NCBI GenBank assembly: GCA_958510825.1
Contig: OY294049.1
Coordinates: 24,876,945-24,940,944 of the forward strand
DNA from: Brachypterus glaber
Lineage: Eukaryota; Arthropoda; Insecta; Coleoptera; Kateretidae
DNA length: 64,000 bases
Reading direction: 5' to 3'
Under the pieces are notes generated by a model. It saw only the letters and a list, made by a program, of their open reading frames with translations, had not been told where the DNA came from and ran no database searches. Below are positions 1 through 11,055 of the stretch, in pieces. The first letter of the stretch is position 1. Every line of letters starts with the position of its first letter. Made by a program: the position numbers and the translations under genes.

Positions 1-393
1 TAATTAAAAAAGTTTTTTCTACTTAATTTTAAAATATCCGCTTTACACGTTTAAATTTATAACTCTAACAATCCAGCCGAAGCAAAAGTGGTAAAAGTAC
101 TTTTTTATCCTGTTTGGAAAATGCAAAACCAACATATTTGTTAGCTTTTGAGGCAATTAATTTTCTTTTGTACCTTCCTATTAAAGTTTACCAGTGAAAA
201 CAAATAAAAAAGAGTTCAGAATTACATATCCCAGAGGAATAACCTATTTTGACCCTTTTCTCTTTGTTTGCAATTATATAAATGAACATATGTATCTACA
301 ACACTACCATTTTAGTGAAGAGAACCCTACACACAAGGAAAACATATTTCAATTAAATCAATTTAGTTCACCTTAAAAAAAAATACTTAACCT
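1..393. other. AT-rich spacer, nothing recognised
   Basis: AT-rich sequence up to the start of the first foldback element. The short open frame at 194-376 begins at GTG and has no recognisable domain, so I treat it as chance. Confidence 0.5.
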
Positions 394-705
394 TGCGGTC
401 CAAAAGTCACCCCCTCTTAACTTTTGAACGAGTTGAGATATCGATATCACTTAACACTTAAATAAGACAACCCATACTATTTTTTCGCATATATTTAATA
501 TTTTCAGCTCTTAAAGTGTGGACAGGGGGGCGTGGGGAGACATTTTTTTAAATAGTAAGGGGTATCATGCGTTACATTGTTTTAAAGCTTATAAAATTAT
601 CTATTTAAGTATGTATTATTTTAATTTTTTAAACTTTTTGTTAAGGTATTAATTATTCAATTTTTTTTTTACTAAAAAATTAAGACTAAGATTTTTTTTG
701 TATAT

Positions 706-1704
706 TGCTTTCCTATTTTGATTTTTTTTTTAATTTCGGGAAGGCCTTGTATTCGTGCAAAAATTGTCATGTTTTTTGCGTAATTTTGCGTTTTATGACG
801 TATTATGTCGATATAAATCAATTTCGAGCAAAAAGAAAAAAAATTCGCACGGTCGATCGGTCGATTGGTCTTTCTGTTAGTGAAATATATTTATCCACGA
901 TAACTTAAGAACGCTTTAAGCTTTGGCATGCAAGTATGTTACCAAAAGTTCTCGCTCGGGATTGTTTTTGGTGAAAATTGGGGTGCGGCAAGGGGGGCAA
1001 ATGGGGGAAAATACCTTTTTTTACAAAACAATTAAAATTGCTGTATAGGGGTTTTTAAGGTTGCTGAAATTAAATCTGATGATAAATTTAAAAAGTCCAA
1101 ACTCCATCCCCTCGAGAGTGAGGCGGTAAACATTTTCGTCAAAATTGGTACCTACGGGTTTTTGGGGTCCACGAATCTGAATATGATAATAAATTTTTTC
1201 TAATTTCACCCTTTAAGGGGCGGGGGTAGTTTTAGCAAACAATTTTTGCAAAAACTATATTATGGTTTTTGAGGTTGCTGTAAGTAAATCTGATAATATA
1301 AAAATCTAACTCCACCCCATGAGGGACGGGGGGGGAGGGTAGTTTTCGTGAAAATTGGCATATTGGGGGTTTTTAGGTTGTTGAAAGTGAAGTAATAATA
1401 ACAATAATCTAACTCCACCCCCTGAGGGCGGGGGGTAGTTTTCGTGAAAATTTTTATACTGGGGTTTTTGAGGTTGCTGAAAGTGAATTTGATAATAAAA
1501 AAAATCTAATTTCACCCCCTGAGGGGAGGTGGTAGTTTTCTTGAAAACTGATTTATTGGACTTTTTGATGTCGCTAAAACTTAATCTTAAAATATTTTTT
1601 TTCTAAATCCCGCGGGGGTAGTTTTCGTGAAAATTGATATATTGGGGGTTTTTTACGTTGCTGAAAGGGAATCTGATAATAAAAATTCAATTTACTAAGC
1701 AGTG
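706..1704 (+). mobile_element. Minisatellite-carrying mobile unit, copy 1
   Basis: It begins TGCTTTCC and ends ACTAAGCAGTG. Order within: a 5' module with TTTTGCGTTTTATG and tcgatataaatcaatttcg, a GTCGATCGGTCG tract, the phrase cgataacttaagaacgcttt, a G-rich 'gcggcaagggggg' spacer, then ~90-bp repeats to the end. It splits the inverted-repeat element 394-2075. The copy of that element at 60638-61035 reads straight through the insertion point (tttttttgta joined to tttttatttatat), so the unit's ends are defined by comparison. No protein-coding frame is convincing. Same family as 3359-4639, 27728-28605 and 47048-48028. Confidence 0.75.
1190..1690 (+). repeat. Tandem ~90-bp minisatellite
   Basis: Imperfect units each contain 'cctgagggg', 'gtagttttcgtgaaaa', 'ggtttttgaggttgctgaaa' and 'tctgataataaaa'. 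About five to six units are visible. They form the 3' half of the mobile unit 706-1704. Frames running through the array (1021-1209 and 1306-1515 minus) are by-products of the repeat. Confidence 0.8.
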
Positions 1705-2075
1705 TGTTTTTATTTATATCCATTAAAATTAGTTTAAAAGTATAACTTACGTTTTTGCAGCATAAAATTATTAATTTTTCGAAAATTGTTTTATTTTTTT
1801 AAAGAAATTTTGACGAAACTACCCATTTTAAACCTTATTTTAAACCCCCAAAAAAATGTTTAAAAAAATTAAAAAATATATTGCTAAATAGATAATTTCA
1901 TAAGCTTTAAAATTATCCCACGATACCCCTTTCTATTTAAAGAAAATCCCATACGCCCCTGCCCACATTTTAAGAGCTGAAAATATCAAATATTCGAAAA
2001 TATAGTTTGTGCTGTTTGTTCCATATTTAAAGTTTCGTTCAAAAGTTAAGAGGAGGGGGTAATATTTGGACCGCA

Positions 2076-3055
2076 CGGTATAATTTTTATATAACGAAAA
2101 GAATATTATTTTTTCATTTTAAAGTTAAAAACTTTAAAATGAAAAAAAAAATCTAAAAATTAAAAAAAAAATGTAAAAATACCCCCTTTAACCCCTTAGT
2201 TGGTGAAAAATCATTAAACAAAGTTAGTAAAGAAAGTTTATCTTCTTTTAAGCAATTTTAGTTTTTAAATAATCCGTGCGAAAAACAGGCTTTACGGTTT
2301 GTTTAAAATAAATTATAAACTTTTTATTTCAACAAAGTATTTTTCTAAAGGGTTAAAGAAAGGCTTTTCATTTCTAGCATGCTTGTAAATTGAGAGCTGT
2401 TTATAAGTCTAGGAAATTTTATTATTCTATTGAAATAGGACAAAATGAAAACAAATATAAGTAAATTGTAGTAGACTGTGTATTTTATTTTCCTGATCTT
2501 CAATTTCGCGAAAAACAATGGCATTTCACTCTTGTTTTATGTTCAATCTAAACAAAATATGTATTATTAAATTCCGTTGCTCCTTTTTTTTTCTTGAATG
2601 ACGTGAGAAAGAAAAATACTTTTTATTTGATTGATCTAAAAACGCCACTTTTTTTATAATCAATCTGTACGAAAAGTTAGATTTTTCTAACTATCGTGAA
2701 AAGTAAAATATTGGACGTTGATTGGTTGATTAATTGATATTAAAACTAATGTGAACTCTAACCTCATATTTATTATTATTATTATTATATTGTCATTGTC
2801 ATTGTCATCTATGCTACTCAGCCAGCAACAGTTTTACAAGTTTTGATAGTGGAAGAGCATGAAACACGAACTGCATCGTAGTGTACGCCATTACCAACTG
2901 GATACAGATACATCATATTTACAGGCATATATACTAACGGTGTCTATGACATAGAGAACGAACTAACAAGTCTAATAGATGGTGGCAACACGACAATGAT
3001 TGGTTCACCTACCTTATTAGAATAATTATTTTTTGTAGCAGAATTATTGTGAAGT
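2076..3055. other. AT-rich spacer with simple repeats
   Basis: No gene seen. A (TTA)n run at about 2769-2788 and three copies of a TTGTCA hexamer just after it are the only ordered sequence. About 2820-2865 is a reverse-complement match to 26635-26705 (the phrase gctcttccactat.aaaacttgtaaaa), so it is part of a dispersed repeat. Confidence 0.5.
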
Positions 3056-3056
3056 A

Positions 3057-3204
3057 ATGCCTATCCACAGGCTCTTATGTGAGCTAACATAATGTCCATA
3101 AGCCTGCGCACAAGATGCATGCCGGCACATCAAGCCAATCACGGCATCGTATTGTTATGTATTATTCAAGTTATGCGAGCCTCTGGATAGGCCTTTAGTC
3201 AGAC
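3057..3204. mobile_element. Small MITE-like inverted repeat
   Basis: The ends are inverted: 'gcctatccacaggctc' at the left and 'gagcctctggataggc' at the right. Inside is 'ggcacatcaagccaatcacgg', shared almost exactly with 27107-27235. Two copies with matching ends and interior support a miniature non-autonomous DNA element of about 150 bp. Confidence 0.55.
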
Positions 3205-3358
3205 AGAATTCAGCTACATAATAAATAATTTCGTTAAAATAACTGTCTAGAAAATCCCTCTCGTCCGTGGATCCAGCAAATATGTTCTTTTGGTCCTTGG
3301 TAAATGGATATTTAAATGTACCACATTATGATATCGGTTTTAAATGTAAAATAATATT

Positions 3359-4639
3359 TGCTTTCCCATTTTGAAAATTTTTAAAATTTCAATTTTTTTT
3401 GCTTATTTTTGCGTTTTATGTCGATATAAATCAATTTAGAGCAAGAAAAAATTTTCGCTCGATCATTTTTTCCAGATTTTTTTTAAATATACTGGTATAT
3501 TTAAAAAAAATTTATAAAAAAGTCATTCTAAGTAACATATTATTCTCGAAATATTCAGAGTGATACCTGGAATTAAAATGGATAATCCTACCCCCGGCCC
3601 TGGATTTTTGTTAATAGGGTACTTAACGTTTGGGAAAGGGAAATAGCTCAGAAATTGCCTAAAATTAGCATTTAATAAAAGGAATAAGGGTCTAATCATC
3701 CTAATTATTTTCCCTCTTTATTCATTATTTTTGTTATTTTGAGAAAGAAGGACATACTTTTTTGGAAATCTTCTTTTTCTAAGTTGAATAGTTTATAAAC
3801 TGTTATTTTTTTGCGTGAAAATTGGTATATTTGGGTTTTTGAGGTTGCTGAAAGTGAATCTAATATTTAAAAAATTTCTAAATCCACCAAATGAGGAGCG
3901 GGAGGTAGTTTTTTTAAAAATGGATATATTGAGGTTTTTGAGGGTGCTAAAACTGAATCTTAAAATACATTTTTTCTAAATCCACCCCCTGAGGGCCAAG
4001 GGGTAGTTTTCGTAAAAATTGGTATAATGGAGTTATTAAGTTTACTAAAAGGGAATCTGATAATAACAAATCCATTTCACGCGCGAATGTGACAAATGGT
4101 TTGGATCTGAATCTGAATCTAACAATAAATTTTTTCTAATTTCACATCCTGAGGGATGGGGGGGTGGTTTTCGAGGTTGCTGAAAGTGAATCTGATAATA
4201 AAAAAAAATCTAACTCCAACCCTTGAGGGGCGACGGTAGTTTTCGTGAAAATTTGGGTTTTTGACGTTGCTGAAAGTGAATCTGATAATAAAAAAATTAT
4301 AATTCCACTCCCTGAGGGGCTTGAATAGTTTTCGTGAAAATTGGTATATTTGGGTTTTTGAGGTTACTGAAAGTGAATCCAATATTAAAAAAAAACAAAT
4401 CGACCCCCTGAGGGGCGGGGGGTAGTTTTCTTGAAAAGTGATACATTGGGTTTTTTGAGGGTGGTAAAACTGAATCTTAAAATACATTTTTTCTAAATCC
4501 AACCACTGAGGGGCAAATGTTAGTTTTCGTAAAAATTGGTACATTGGAGTTTTTAAAGTTACTGAAAGTGAATCTAATAATAAAAAATCCATTTCACGCG
4601 CGGAGGTGAAAAATCGGAAAGCTCTTTTACTGGGCAGTG
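3359..4639 (+). mobile_element. Minisatellite-carrying mobile unit, copy 2
   Basis: It begins TGCTTTCCCATTTTG and ends TTTTACTGGGCAGTG, the best preserved termini of the family. The 5' module (tttgcgttttatgtcgatataaatcaattt) runs to about 3465. About 320 bp of unrelated AT-rich DNA follows in place of the usual GTCGGTCGG tract and G-rich spacer, then the minisatellite from about 3815. A 12-bp inverted match lies near the ends: GCTTTCCCATTT at the start and AAATCGGAAAGC about 30 bp before the end. No coding function is seen. Confidence 0.7.
3815..4620 (+). repeat. Tandem ~90-98-bp minisatellite
   Basis: Around eight imperfect units. The 'gagggg' landmark ends near 4231, 4320, 4416 and 4514, giving spacings of 89, 96 and 98 bp. 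Units contain 'gtagttttcgtgaaaattgg', 'gggtttttgaggttgctgaa' and 'gtgaatct.ataata'. The 200-residue minus-strand frame at 4119-4721 is only this repeat read in reverse and shows a periodic peptide. Confidence 0.85.
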
Positions 4640-5620
4640 TATTTTGTGTATTCTTTTTTACAAAACTCCATGACGCATGTAATTTTACAAATTGTTTTCT
4701 TTGGTTTATTAGACCAATCATATTGATTTGGGTAGCAAAACTAAAATTTAATTAAAAAGCTTGATATTTAAATCCTTTTGATCTCTAATTTATATAGTTG
4801 CTTCAAAATTTAATTTTAAACTTCGTAACTCCGGAAACTTTCTTTTATGCTAAACCATTACTGAATTTTAAATGAATATAAAACCATACAATATATACAG
4901 AACCCAGTTGGAGGATCCAATCTCATGCTTCTTTATTATGCTAAAAGAACAATTCAATACGTAGGTATACGTACGTATGTATAGTATAGGTACTGATGTT
5001 GTATGATCAAAATTTTGTGTTTGAAAACTAAACCAGTTTAAACCAAACTGAGTTTAAAGTTTTACAATGCTTGACATTTCATTAAAAAAAGTATAATAAA
5101 ATATACCTTATAATGTTTAACATGTGTAACTTTTTACAGATATGAATATTTTTTTTTATTTTACAATCACGAATACTTTTGCTTAGCAATAAAAAAATGT
5201 GAAAATATTATTAGAATTTAAAAACGTTCTAAAATAGTACAAAATTTTCATATGGATATGGGTCAAATGTCGTCTCACAAGGCACAGTGGGCTGAGAAAA
5301 AGAAAGATGGACGAAAATCTAAATTTTTTCATATGGGTATTTTTGATACCGTTGATACTAAATAAAATCTTTGTAAAACTTTAAGTAATAATCAAATAAC
5401 GTCTTATGGTATAATCACAAATTTTATAATTTTATCTTGGTATTTTAATATTGCAGGTCCACAGAATCAAATTTAGAAGCATTTAAAAGATTTTTAGCCT
5501 GCCGTAATATTTGAGTGACCACTTAAGTTATCCGACTTATCCGAGTTGTCCTATCATTTTCTAAAAAATTGGTTGGCATTAGAACCAAATTAAGCCGGTT
5601 TTAAGTGAAATTGCGTTAAA
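4640..5620. other. AT-rich spacer with one dispersed-repeat fragment
   Basis: Mostly featureless. 5268-5340 ('caaggcacagtgggctgag', then 'gatggacgaaaatctaaa') matches the reverse complement of 19795-19862, and a diverged form lies at 40440-40510. This is a dispersed repeat of unknown class. Confidence 0.5.
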
Positions 5621-6123
5621 ACAATTAGATTTATCTTAATTACCTGGCTTACCCGGCATTATCCGAGCATCAAATTAAAACGGGACCACCTCATGAATGC
5701 CGTTTTAAAGTTTCATCAAATTCCGTTCATCAGTTCCAAAGTTATGTGGGAACAAACATAAAACAAAGTCACACGTCCAATTGATAACCTCCTCCTTTTT
5801 GGACTTTTAATAAAAGACGAAACGTCGACATACATTAACTGGTGTTTTTGTTTTTTTATCAAGATCCAGTCCCTTTATTCTCAATATACAATAAATATTT
5901 TTTTATTTATTTCTTTTTTAACCGACTTCCAAAAAGGAGGAGGTTATCAATTCGACGTGTGACTTTGTTTTTTTTAGGTTGGTTCCCGCATAACTTTGGA
6001 ACGAATGAACGGAATGATGGAACTTCTTGCAAATTAAAGAGGGTATTCATGAGGTGGTCCCGTTTTAATATCACGCTCGGATAATGCCGTGTAAGCCGCA
6101 TAATTAAGATAAATCTAATCACA
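5621..6123. repeat. Inverted-repeat pair with aggaggaggttatcaatt motif
   Basis: Left arm 5621-5803 and right arm 5928-6123 are reverse complements at perhaps 80% identity. Both carry 'ataacctcctcctttttgga' or its reverse, 'caaagtcacacgtc', 'aaagttatg.gggaac' and 'cgggaccacctcatgaat'. The loop is about 125 bp. The motif is, from memory, widespread in lepidopteran and other insect genomes. The frames 5842-6084 plus and 5907-6137 minus run through the arms and are not genes. Confidence 0.75.
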
Positions 6124-7184
6124 AATATCCATTGCATTATATGTTAATAGAGTATCACAACGTCAGCTAATAATCTATAATGTATGTTTTGTGTTAGACA
6201 ACGCACATAGTACGTACAACAATTTCAATTATTAATTAATCAATTAATTGGTGTGGTCGTTAACTAGACTCAAACACCGCAAACACCAATATATAATTAC
6301 CCGAGAGAAAAAAGACTTCGACTAGACTGCAAAAAGATGATACACCATCAATTTCATACCCTTCAGTTTCATGTTTCGTTCCATGCACAATATGGCGAAA
6401 TAAAAATTTAGCTAGAATAACTCTTTTTTTTTTTGATAATTTAAATATACCAGGTGTAACATGACCATGATACTCCCATCTTTTTTTATTTATTTTAAAA
6501 GTAAAAGATTTCAAATTTAAAATATATCTTATTGACATAAAACGTCAACTTTAAAAGCACATTTAAGTCACTTCCGGATTAATCGTAAATGACACCAACT
6601 TTCAATTTTTTAAAGGGACCCTATATATTTTTACATATATGTATATTATGTCAATTCTACACTATATTCTAAAAACAATAATACCAAAAAAGTAACAATT
6701 TAAATGTCAAGGTTTTTTTTTATTTAATTTTTAGTTTTTATCATAGGTAGGCCATGACTACATAACATTACCCAAAAGGGTCTAAGAAACCCTACACAAA
6801 AATAAATTTACGCAGAAAACGTTCTTTTTAAACTTTAATTTAACAGATAAATATCCTGCATTTTTTAGTTTCCAAAGCCAACTTTGTTACTAAAATCAAA
6901 AATAAGATTTTTACTATTTATTTTATAAAATCGTCTGTATGTATCATAAATAAAAATAAAAGTTATTGTTAGATTTCTTAATGATGCTACTTTTTAATAG
7001 TACCTACCAATGTACGAATATCCACAATAACCCTACTTCGTAACATCTCACCTCCCCAATAATCCTACTTCACACGATTAGCCACTTAATAAATTAATAA
7101 ATGAAGTTTCTGTTCTTCTAGAAAACGAGAATGTTCTTTTAGTAGGGCATTTTGGGCTAAATGATGGCAAAATATTTTTGTTTA
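6124..7184. other. AT-rich spacer, one orphan open frame
   Basis: A 92-residue minus-strand frame (6260-6538) begins at an ATG and contains a basic stretch around 'KKKRVILAKFLFRHIVHGTK'. I do not recognise it, and it has no supporting splice or repeat evidence. The rest is AT-rich without structure. Confidence 0.35.
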
Positions 7185-7189
7185 ACCTG

Positions 7190-7500
7190 TACTAATAAAG
7201 AAGTTGATGAAATTGTAATCGATACGAACATGAAGTGCGTGGGGCTTACTAAAAACGACTAATTCTTGTTTAAGTGCCTAAATTTTACCTACAAACAGCT
7301 AAAGTTCTTATTGTGCTACAATATTTTCTTACTAGTTTGTTAATTTTGTTTATTACTATGCTTGTCAGTACCCTGGCAATATTTGGGACATGGGTTCCTA
7401 ATATTGTCAGTATGCAATCTGTTTTAAAAAGCAATAAAATTTTTTTTAAGCTTCTGCAGTTTGTTTATTTTTTACCCATAGCAGTAGGAAAATTAAGAAC
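7190..7500 (+). repeat. Unclassified dispersed repeat, copy 1 (partial)
   Basis: It shares 'gaaattgtaatcgatacg', 'gtggggcttactaaaaacga', 'cagtaccctggcaatatttg' and 'gtcagtatgcaatct' with 27440-28920 plus, and with the reverse complement of 19240-19720. At about 7290-7305 it reads continuously through the point where the 27-kb copy is split by a minisatellite-carrying unit, so it acts as an empty site. No coding function assigned. Confidence 0.7.
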
Positions 7501-8640
7501 AGAAGTGGTGGTCAGAAAAAAAATGAATACCGAACGTAAATACTTTCAAGTATTGCCAATGGCAATTTGCCATTAAAATATATATTGTTTAGCAGCTTCT
7601 TCAGTAGAAATCAGGCTCAAAGCAATATTCTTTTGATTAAATTTAATAAATAATACATATATTCTACTTATATGGATCTATTTTTTGGCACCTCAATTTC
7701 ATTTTATCATATTTAAAAACTGGCGTTCATCGTTTTTACATTCTAGTCTTTAATTTAATATATAGTTAACTCCACCGTATATCGTCTAAAATAAAAATAT
7801 AGTGAAGTATATAAATCTTGTTTAACGACGAATACACTCCTAAATAATTTGGAATAAAGTCAATAAAGAGAGCATTTATGTCAGTAATTTAGCGAGGACA
7901 AAGTAAAAAAAAGCGAAAAGCAAAAAGAAAAACAAAAACAATAGCAGTTCGTGAAGCGCGTAAATATCAATTCAGGGCTTATTGCTTTAGATTTGTCATC
8001 GGGTGGTAGTAGCCAGCAACTCTGTTGGAGAAAAGAAAACTTTGAGCCATCTGGGACATCCCAAAATAAAGGATACCACTTTTCCAAAATGGAGTTAGGG
8101 TCAAGATAATAGTTATTTATGCACCAGAGCTTTAGAACCTACTATTATTTATCCTTTATTTAATCCGAAAAATTAAATCTCTGCACCTAGAGCAATAATC
8201 ATTTTTTCTCTCCTAGCCGGATTTCATTTTATAAACAATTGATAACTGTCACTTGATTTTCCTAGAATTTCAAAGACATAACGTTCCTTAATAATTTCTG
8301 TTGGACAAAAATCAACAATATTTTGCCATTAAATAAAAAACTAACATGGCAAACATTAAAAATTAATTAATTATAATAGAATAAATCAGATTATTTAATA
8401 AATAAATAATTACCCATATGTTATCATATATTTATAAAATTTAGAAACACTACTAGCACTTTTCAAATTTTATTGAATAAATTAATATATTAATTTTGTT
8501 TTCAAAATTAGTGATTTCAAAGGCTACTTATTTTTTCGCAATTAATTTAAGATCCAGCAAACATTTTACGGTATTACTGATAAAAAATGTTTAAATAATA
8601 AGAATAAATGTACTAGTAGTAAAAAAAATAATATACATGA
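7501..8640. other. AT-rich spacer with a weak coding-like patch
   Basis: From 7893 an open frame of 38 codons follows a possible splice acceptor (cagtaatttag) and encodes a lysine- and arginine-rich peptide ending ...TIAVREARKYQ... before a stop at 8007-8009. A different frame stays open downstream to about 8109. Both are too short to assign. The rest is AT-rich. Confidence 0.3.
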
Positions 8641-9328
8641 TTATTCAGAAACAAGTTCGAGAAATTTAAGAGGTGATATGAAAAAAAGTTCCTATAAAAA
8701 TTGGTGAAAAAATGAGTCCTAAGGGAGCTACGACTCTTTGAAAGTGTAACAAAAATAAGGTTTTAAATTATTAACTCGTACCCTTTAAGCTAGATTGACG
8801 AGCTTTTGCACGTATACTAGTAATAATAAGGGCAATAAGTTTATGTTAATTTATTTTTTTTTGAATTTATTCAGAAGCGTGCCTAAACGGACACAATATG
8901 TGAGGCTTAACACATTTTTGCCCTTTTTGGACTTTTTGTAAAAAATATAGATTTCTTGAGTAAAAATACATAAAAAATGTCATATAGTGTAACACTGTAG
9001 GATCAACCGTTATCAAAAAAAAATGCAATTAAGAGGAAGTAACATTTTGTGCCACCAAAAACGTTACTTTTTAAAAGGCTATTACTCCTTTAATATTAAA
9101 TTTAGGTGTTTTGGTGTATAATACTTTTTTGCTCAGTTTTAAATGAAGAATCACCCTGCAGCATTAAAATTTTATTCGTGCTTTTTTTTGTTCCCCATTC
9201 AATACGTCATCTTCGAAAGGCCGTAGCTCCCATAGGGGTCATTTCCGGACCAACCTTTATAGGAACTTCTTTTCATATTTTTTAACGTAGAATCACCTCT
9301 TAAATTTCTCGAACCTATTTCTGAATAA
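8641..9328. mobile_element. TIR element of the TTCAGAA family, copy 1
   Basis: The left end reads TTATTCAGAAACAAGTTCGA with 'gaaatttaagaggtgat'. The right end is its reverse complement: 'atcacctcttaaatttctcg' then 'cctatttctgaataa'. Inside are 'aaagttcctataaa', 'gagtcctaagggagctacg' and the inverted 'ccgtagctcccatagggg'. Related to 10371-11020 and 11056-12156. No transposase, so non-autonomous. The 30 bp after it (actacggtagagaagactattatagccac) are also shared with 11019-11050, so the duplicated unit is longer than the TIR pair. Confidence 0.7.
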
Positions 9329-9632
9329 ACTACGGTAGAGAAGACTATTATAGCCACTATTATAGGGTGTAATAATGTTAATGAGCACTCAAGGCTTAAA
9401 GTTCATGAGTATGAGTTATACTATTTGATCCTTCTTGGGAATCATCAACACTGTATATCCTTTATGTTGGTAATATTTCAAAACTATACTATTAACGTAA
9501 TATTTTTTTTTCACATACTACGTTACTGAAAAATTAAGAAACATGGGTAAAAGTTATATTTATGGGAAATGATCAAAATACTTGAACGTTTCCTAGTTTT
9601 CAAATAGTAGTTTTCGTAACGAGTAAGCGACT
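9329..9632. other. AT-rich spacer
   Basis: Apart from the 30-bp segment shared with 11019-11050, nothing ordered is seen. Confidence 0.45.
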
Positions 9633-9713
9633 TTAGTCCTTAGTGCACGAGAATGAAGTTTTTTTGACGACGCGAAGCGAAGTCAAAAAATCATTCGAGT
9701 GCACTAAGGACTT
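9633..9713. repeat. Long perfect hairpin with CGCGAAGCGAAG loop
   Basis: 'agtccttagtgcac' and 'gtgcactaaggact' pair at the base, followed by 'gaatga' with 'tcattc' and 'ttttttgac' with 'gtcaaaaaa'. The loop is 'gacgcgaagcgaa'. The stem is about 33 bp. The same design with different stem bases is at 26446-26506. It lies inside a longer diverged inverted repeat. Confidence 0.75.
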
Positions 9714-10370
9714 GTCGCAAACGAGTTGCGAACAACATTTTTCGTTCGATCTACAGTCTAGACTCCTTAAAAATGTATATTTTAAAGAAATACCTGTGTT
9801 TAATTTTGACATTTCAAAATTTTATAAACGTCAAATGACTTTTGTCAAAATGAATTCTATGTGTAATCGTTTGGATAAATGAGTGTGCATAGTTGTCATT
9901 TCATTCAAATATGCACTATGTACTCGTGCGATAGAAAAATATCCGGACGAGGATATATAGTGAACATGCATTTTTCTTTATTTCGTGTACACTAGGTCGT
10001 ACGAAAAAATATTGAAAATAGATATCGTCCACTAAAGGCTCTAGTTGTCTAACTCCAAATTTTTCAAAAATGAGATTTTTATCAAATTTGCTTCATTATC
10101 TGATTACCAACATACTTCAAAAAAAAAAGTTGCATTAAACCAATATCAGCCTCAAAAAATGCAAAAATGTAAATATTTTAAGTCGCAAGTGTCTAACTCC
10201 ATCATATGATTGTGAGAAAACAATTAAATGAGAACTGTCACTAATGTCAAACTATTTCTCGACAACAGGGGATCCCGTTTCAAATATTTGTTAATTTACT
10301 GTTTGATGATAATTATAATTATTGCCATTAATAATGTATATATATTATGCCTACCTAGTAGTAATATTAT
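9714..10370. other. AT-rich spacer
   Basis: No gene, clear repeat or RNA seen. Confidence 0.45.
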
Positions 10371-11020
10371 ACAGGGTGATCCATAACTGGCATGCCAAAA
10401 TTTAAGAGGTGATTCTAGATCCAAAAATATAAAAAAAGTTCCTATAAAGGTTGGTCCGGAAATGAGCCCTAAGGGATCTAGGGCCCTTTAAAATTGTAAT
10501 AAAAATAAGGTTTTTAGTTAATAACTCTTGTACCCTTTAAGCTAGAGTGACGAGCTTTTGCACGTATACTAGTATTAATAAGGGCAATAAGTTTATGTTA
10601 ATTTATTTTTTTTGAATTTATCCAGAAGCGTGCCTAAACGGACACAATATGTGAGGCTTAACACATTTTTGCCCCAAACTTTTTTATGTATATTTTTTTT
10701 GGATTTTTTGTAAAAAATGTAGATTCCTTCAGTAAAAATACAAAAAAAATGCAATTAAGACGAAGTTACTTTTTAAAAGGCTTTAATATTAAATTTAGGT
10801 GTTTTGGTAAGAAATACATTTTGCTTAGTTTTAAATGAAGAATCGCCCTGCAGCATTAAAATTTTATTGTTGATTTTTTTGTTCCCCATTCAATGTGTCC
10901 ATCTTTGAAGGGCCGCAGCTCCCATAGGGGTCATTTCCGGACCAACCTTTATAGGAACTTCTTTTCATATTTTTTAACGTAGAATCACCTCTTAAATTTC
11001 TCGAACCTATTTCTGAATAA
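10371..11020. mobile_element. TACAGGG / TTCAGAA element, copy 2
   Basis: It begins ACAGGGTGATCCATAACTGG, then shares 'aaatttaagaggtgattct', 'gttcctataaaggttggtcc' and 'aaatgagccctaaggga' with copy 1. It ends in the inverted 'cctcttaaatttctcgaacc' and 'tatttctgaataa'. Interior 'cgagcttttgcacgtatact' is shared with 8800-8820. No coding frame. Non-autonomous; superfamily not certain, a Tc1/mariner-like origin being plausible. Confidence 0.7.
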
Positions 11021-11055
11021 ACTACGGTAGAGAAGACTATTATAGCCACGCACTA

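Larger units (their letters stand above)
394..2075. mobile_element. Long inverted-repeat (foldback) element, interrupted
   Basis: The ends are inverted copies: the left end begins TGCGGTCCAAAAGTCACC and the right end closes with the reverse complement of TGCGGTCCAAA. The arms pair over roughly 200 bp (394-610 with 1885-2075), including the phrase cttttgaacg and the poly-purine aggggg tract. A third, single copy lies at 60638-61035. The middle is occupied by a separate mobile unit (706-1704); without it the element would be about 680 bp and mostly self-complementary. No coding capacity is seen, so it is a non-autonomous element of unassigned superfamily. Target duplication was not resolved. 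Confidence 0.7.

Noticed and set aside
4119..4721. 200-residue minus-strand open frame
   Set aside because: It is the ~90-bp minisatellite read in reverse; the peptide is periodic and lies entirely in the repeat.
6260..6538. 92-residue minus-strand open frame with ATG
   Set aside because: No recognised domain, no splice or repeat support, and length is within chance for a long AT-rich window.
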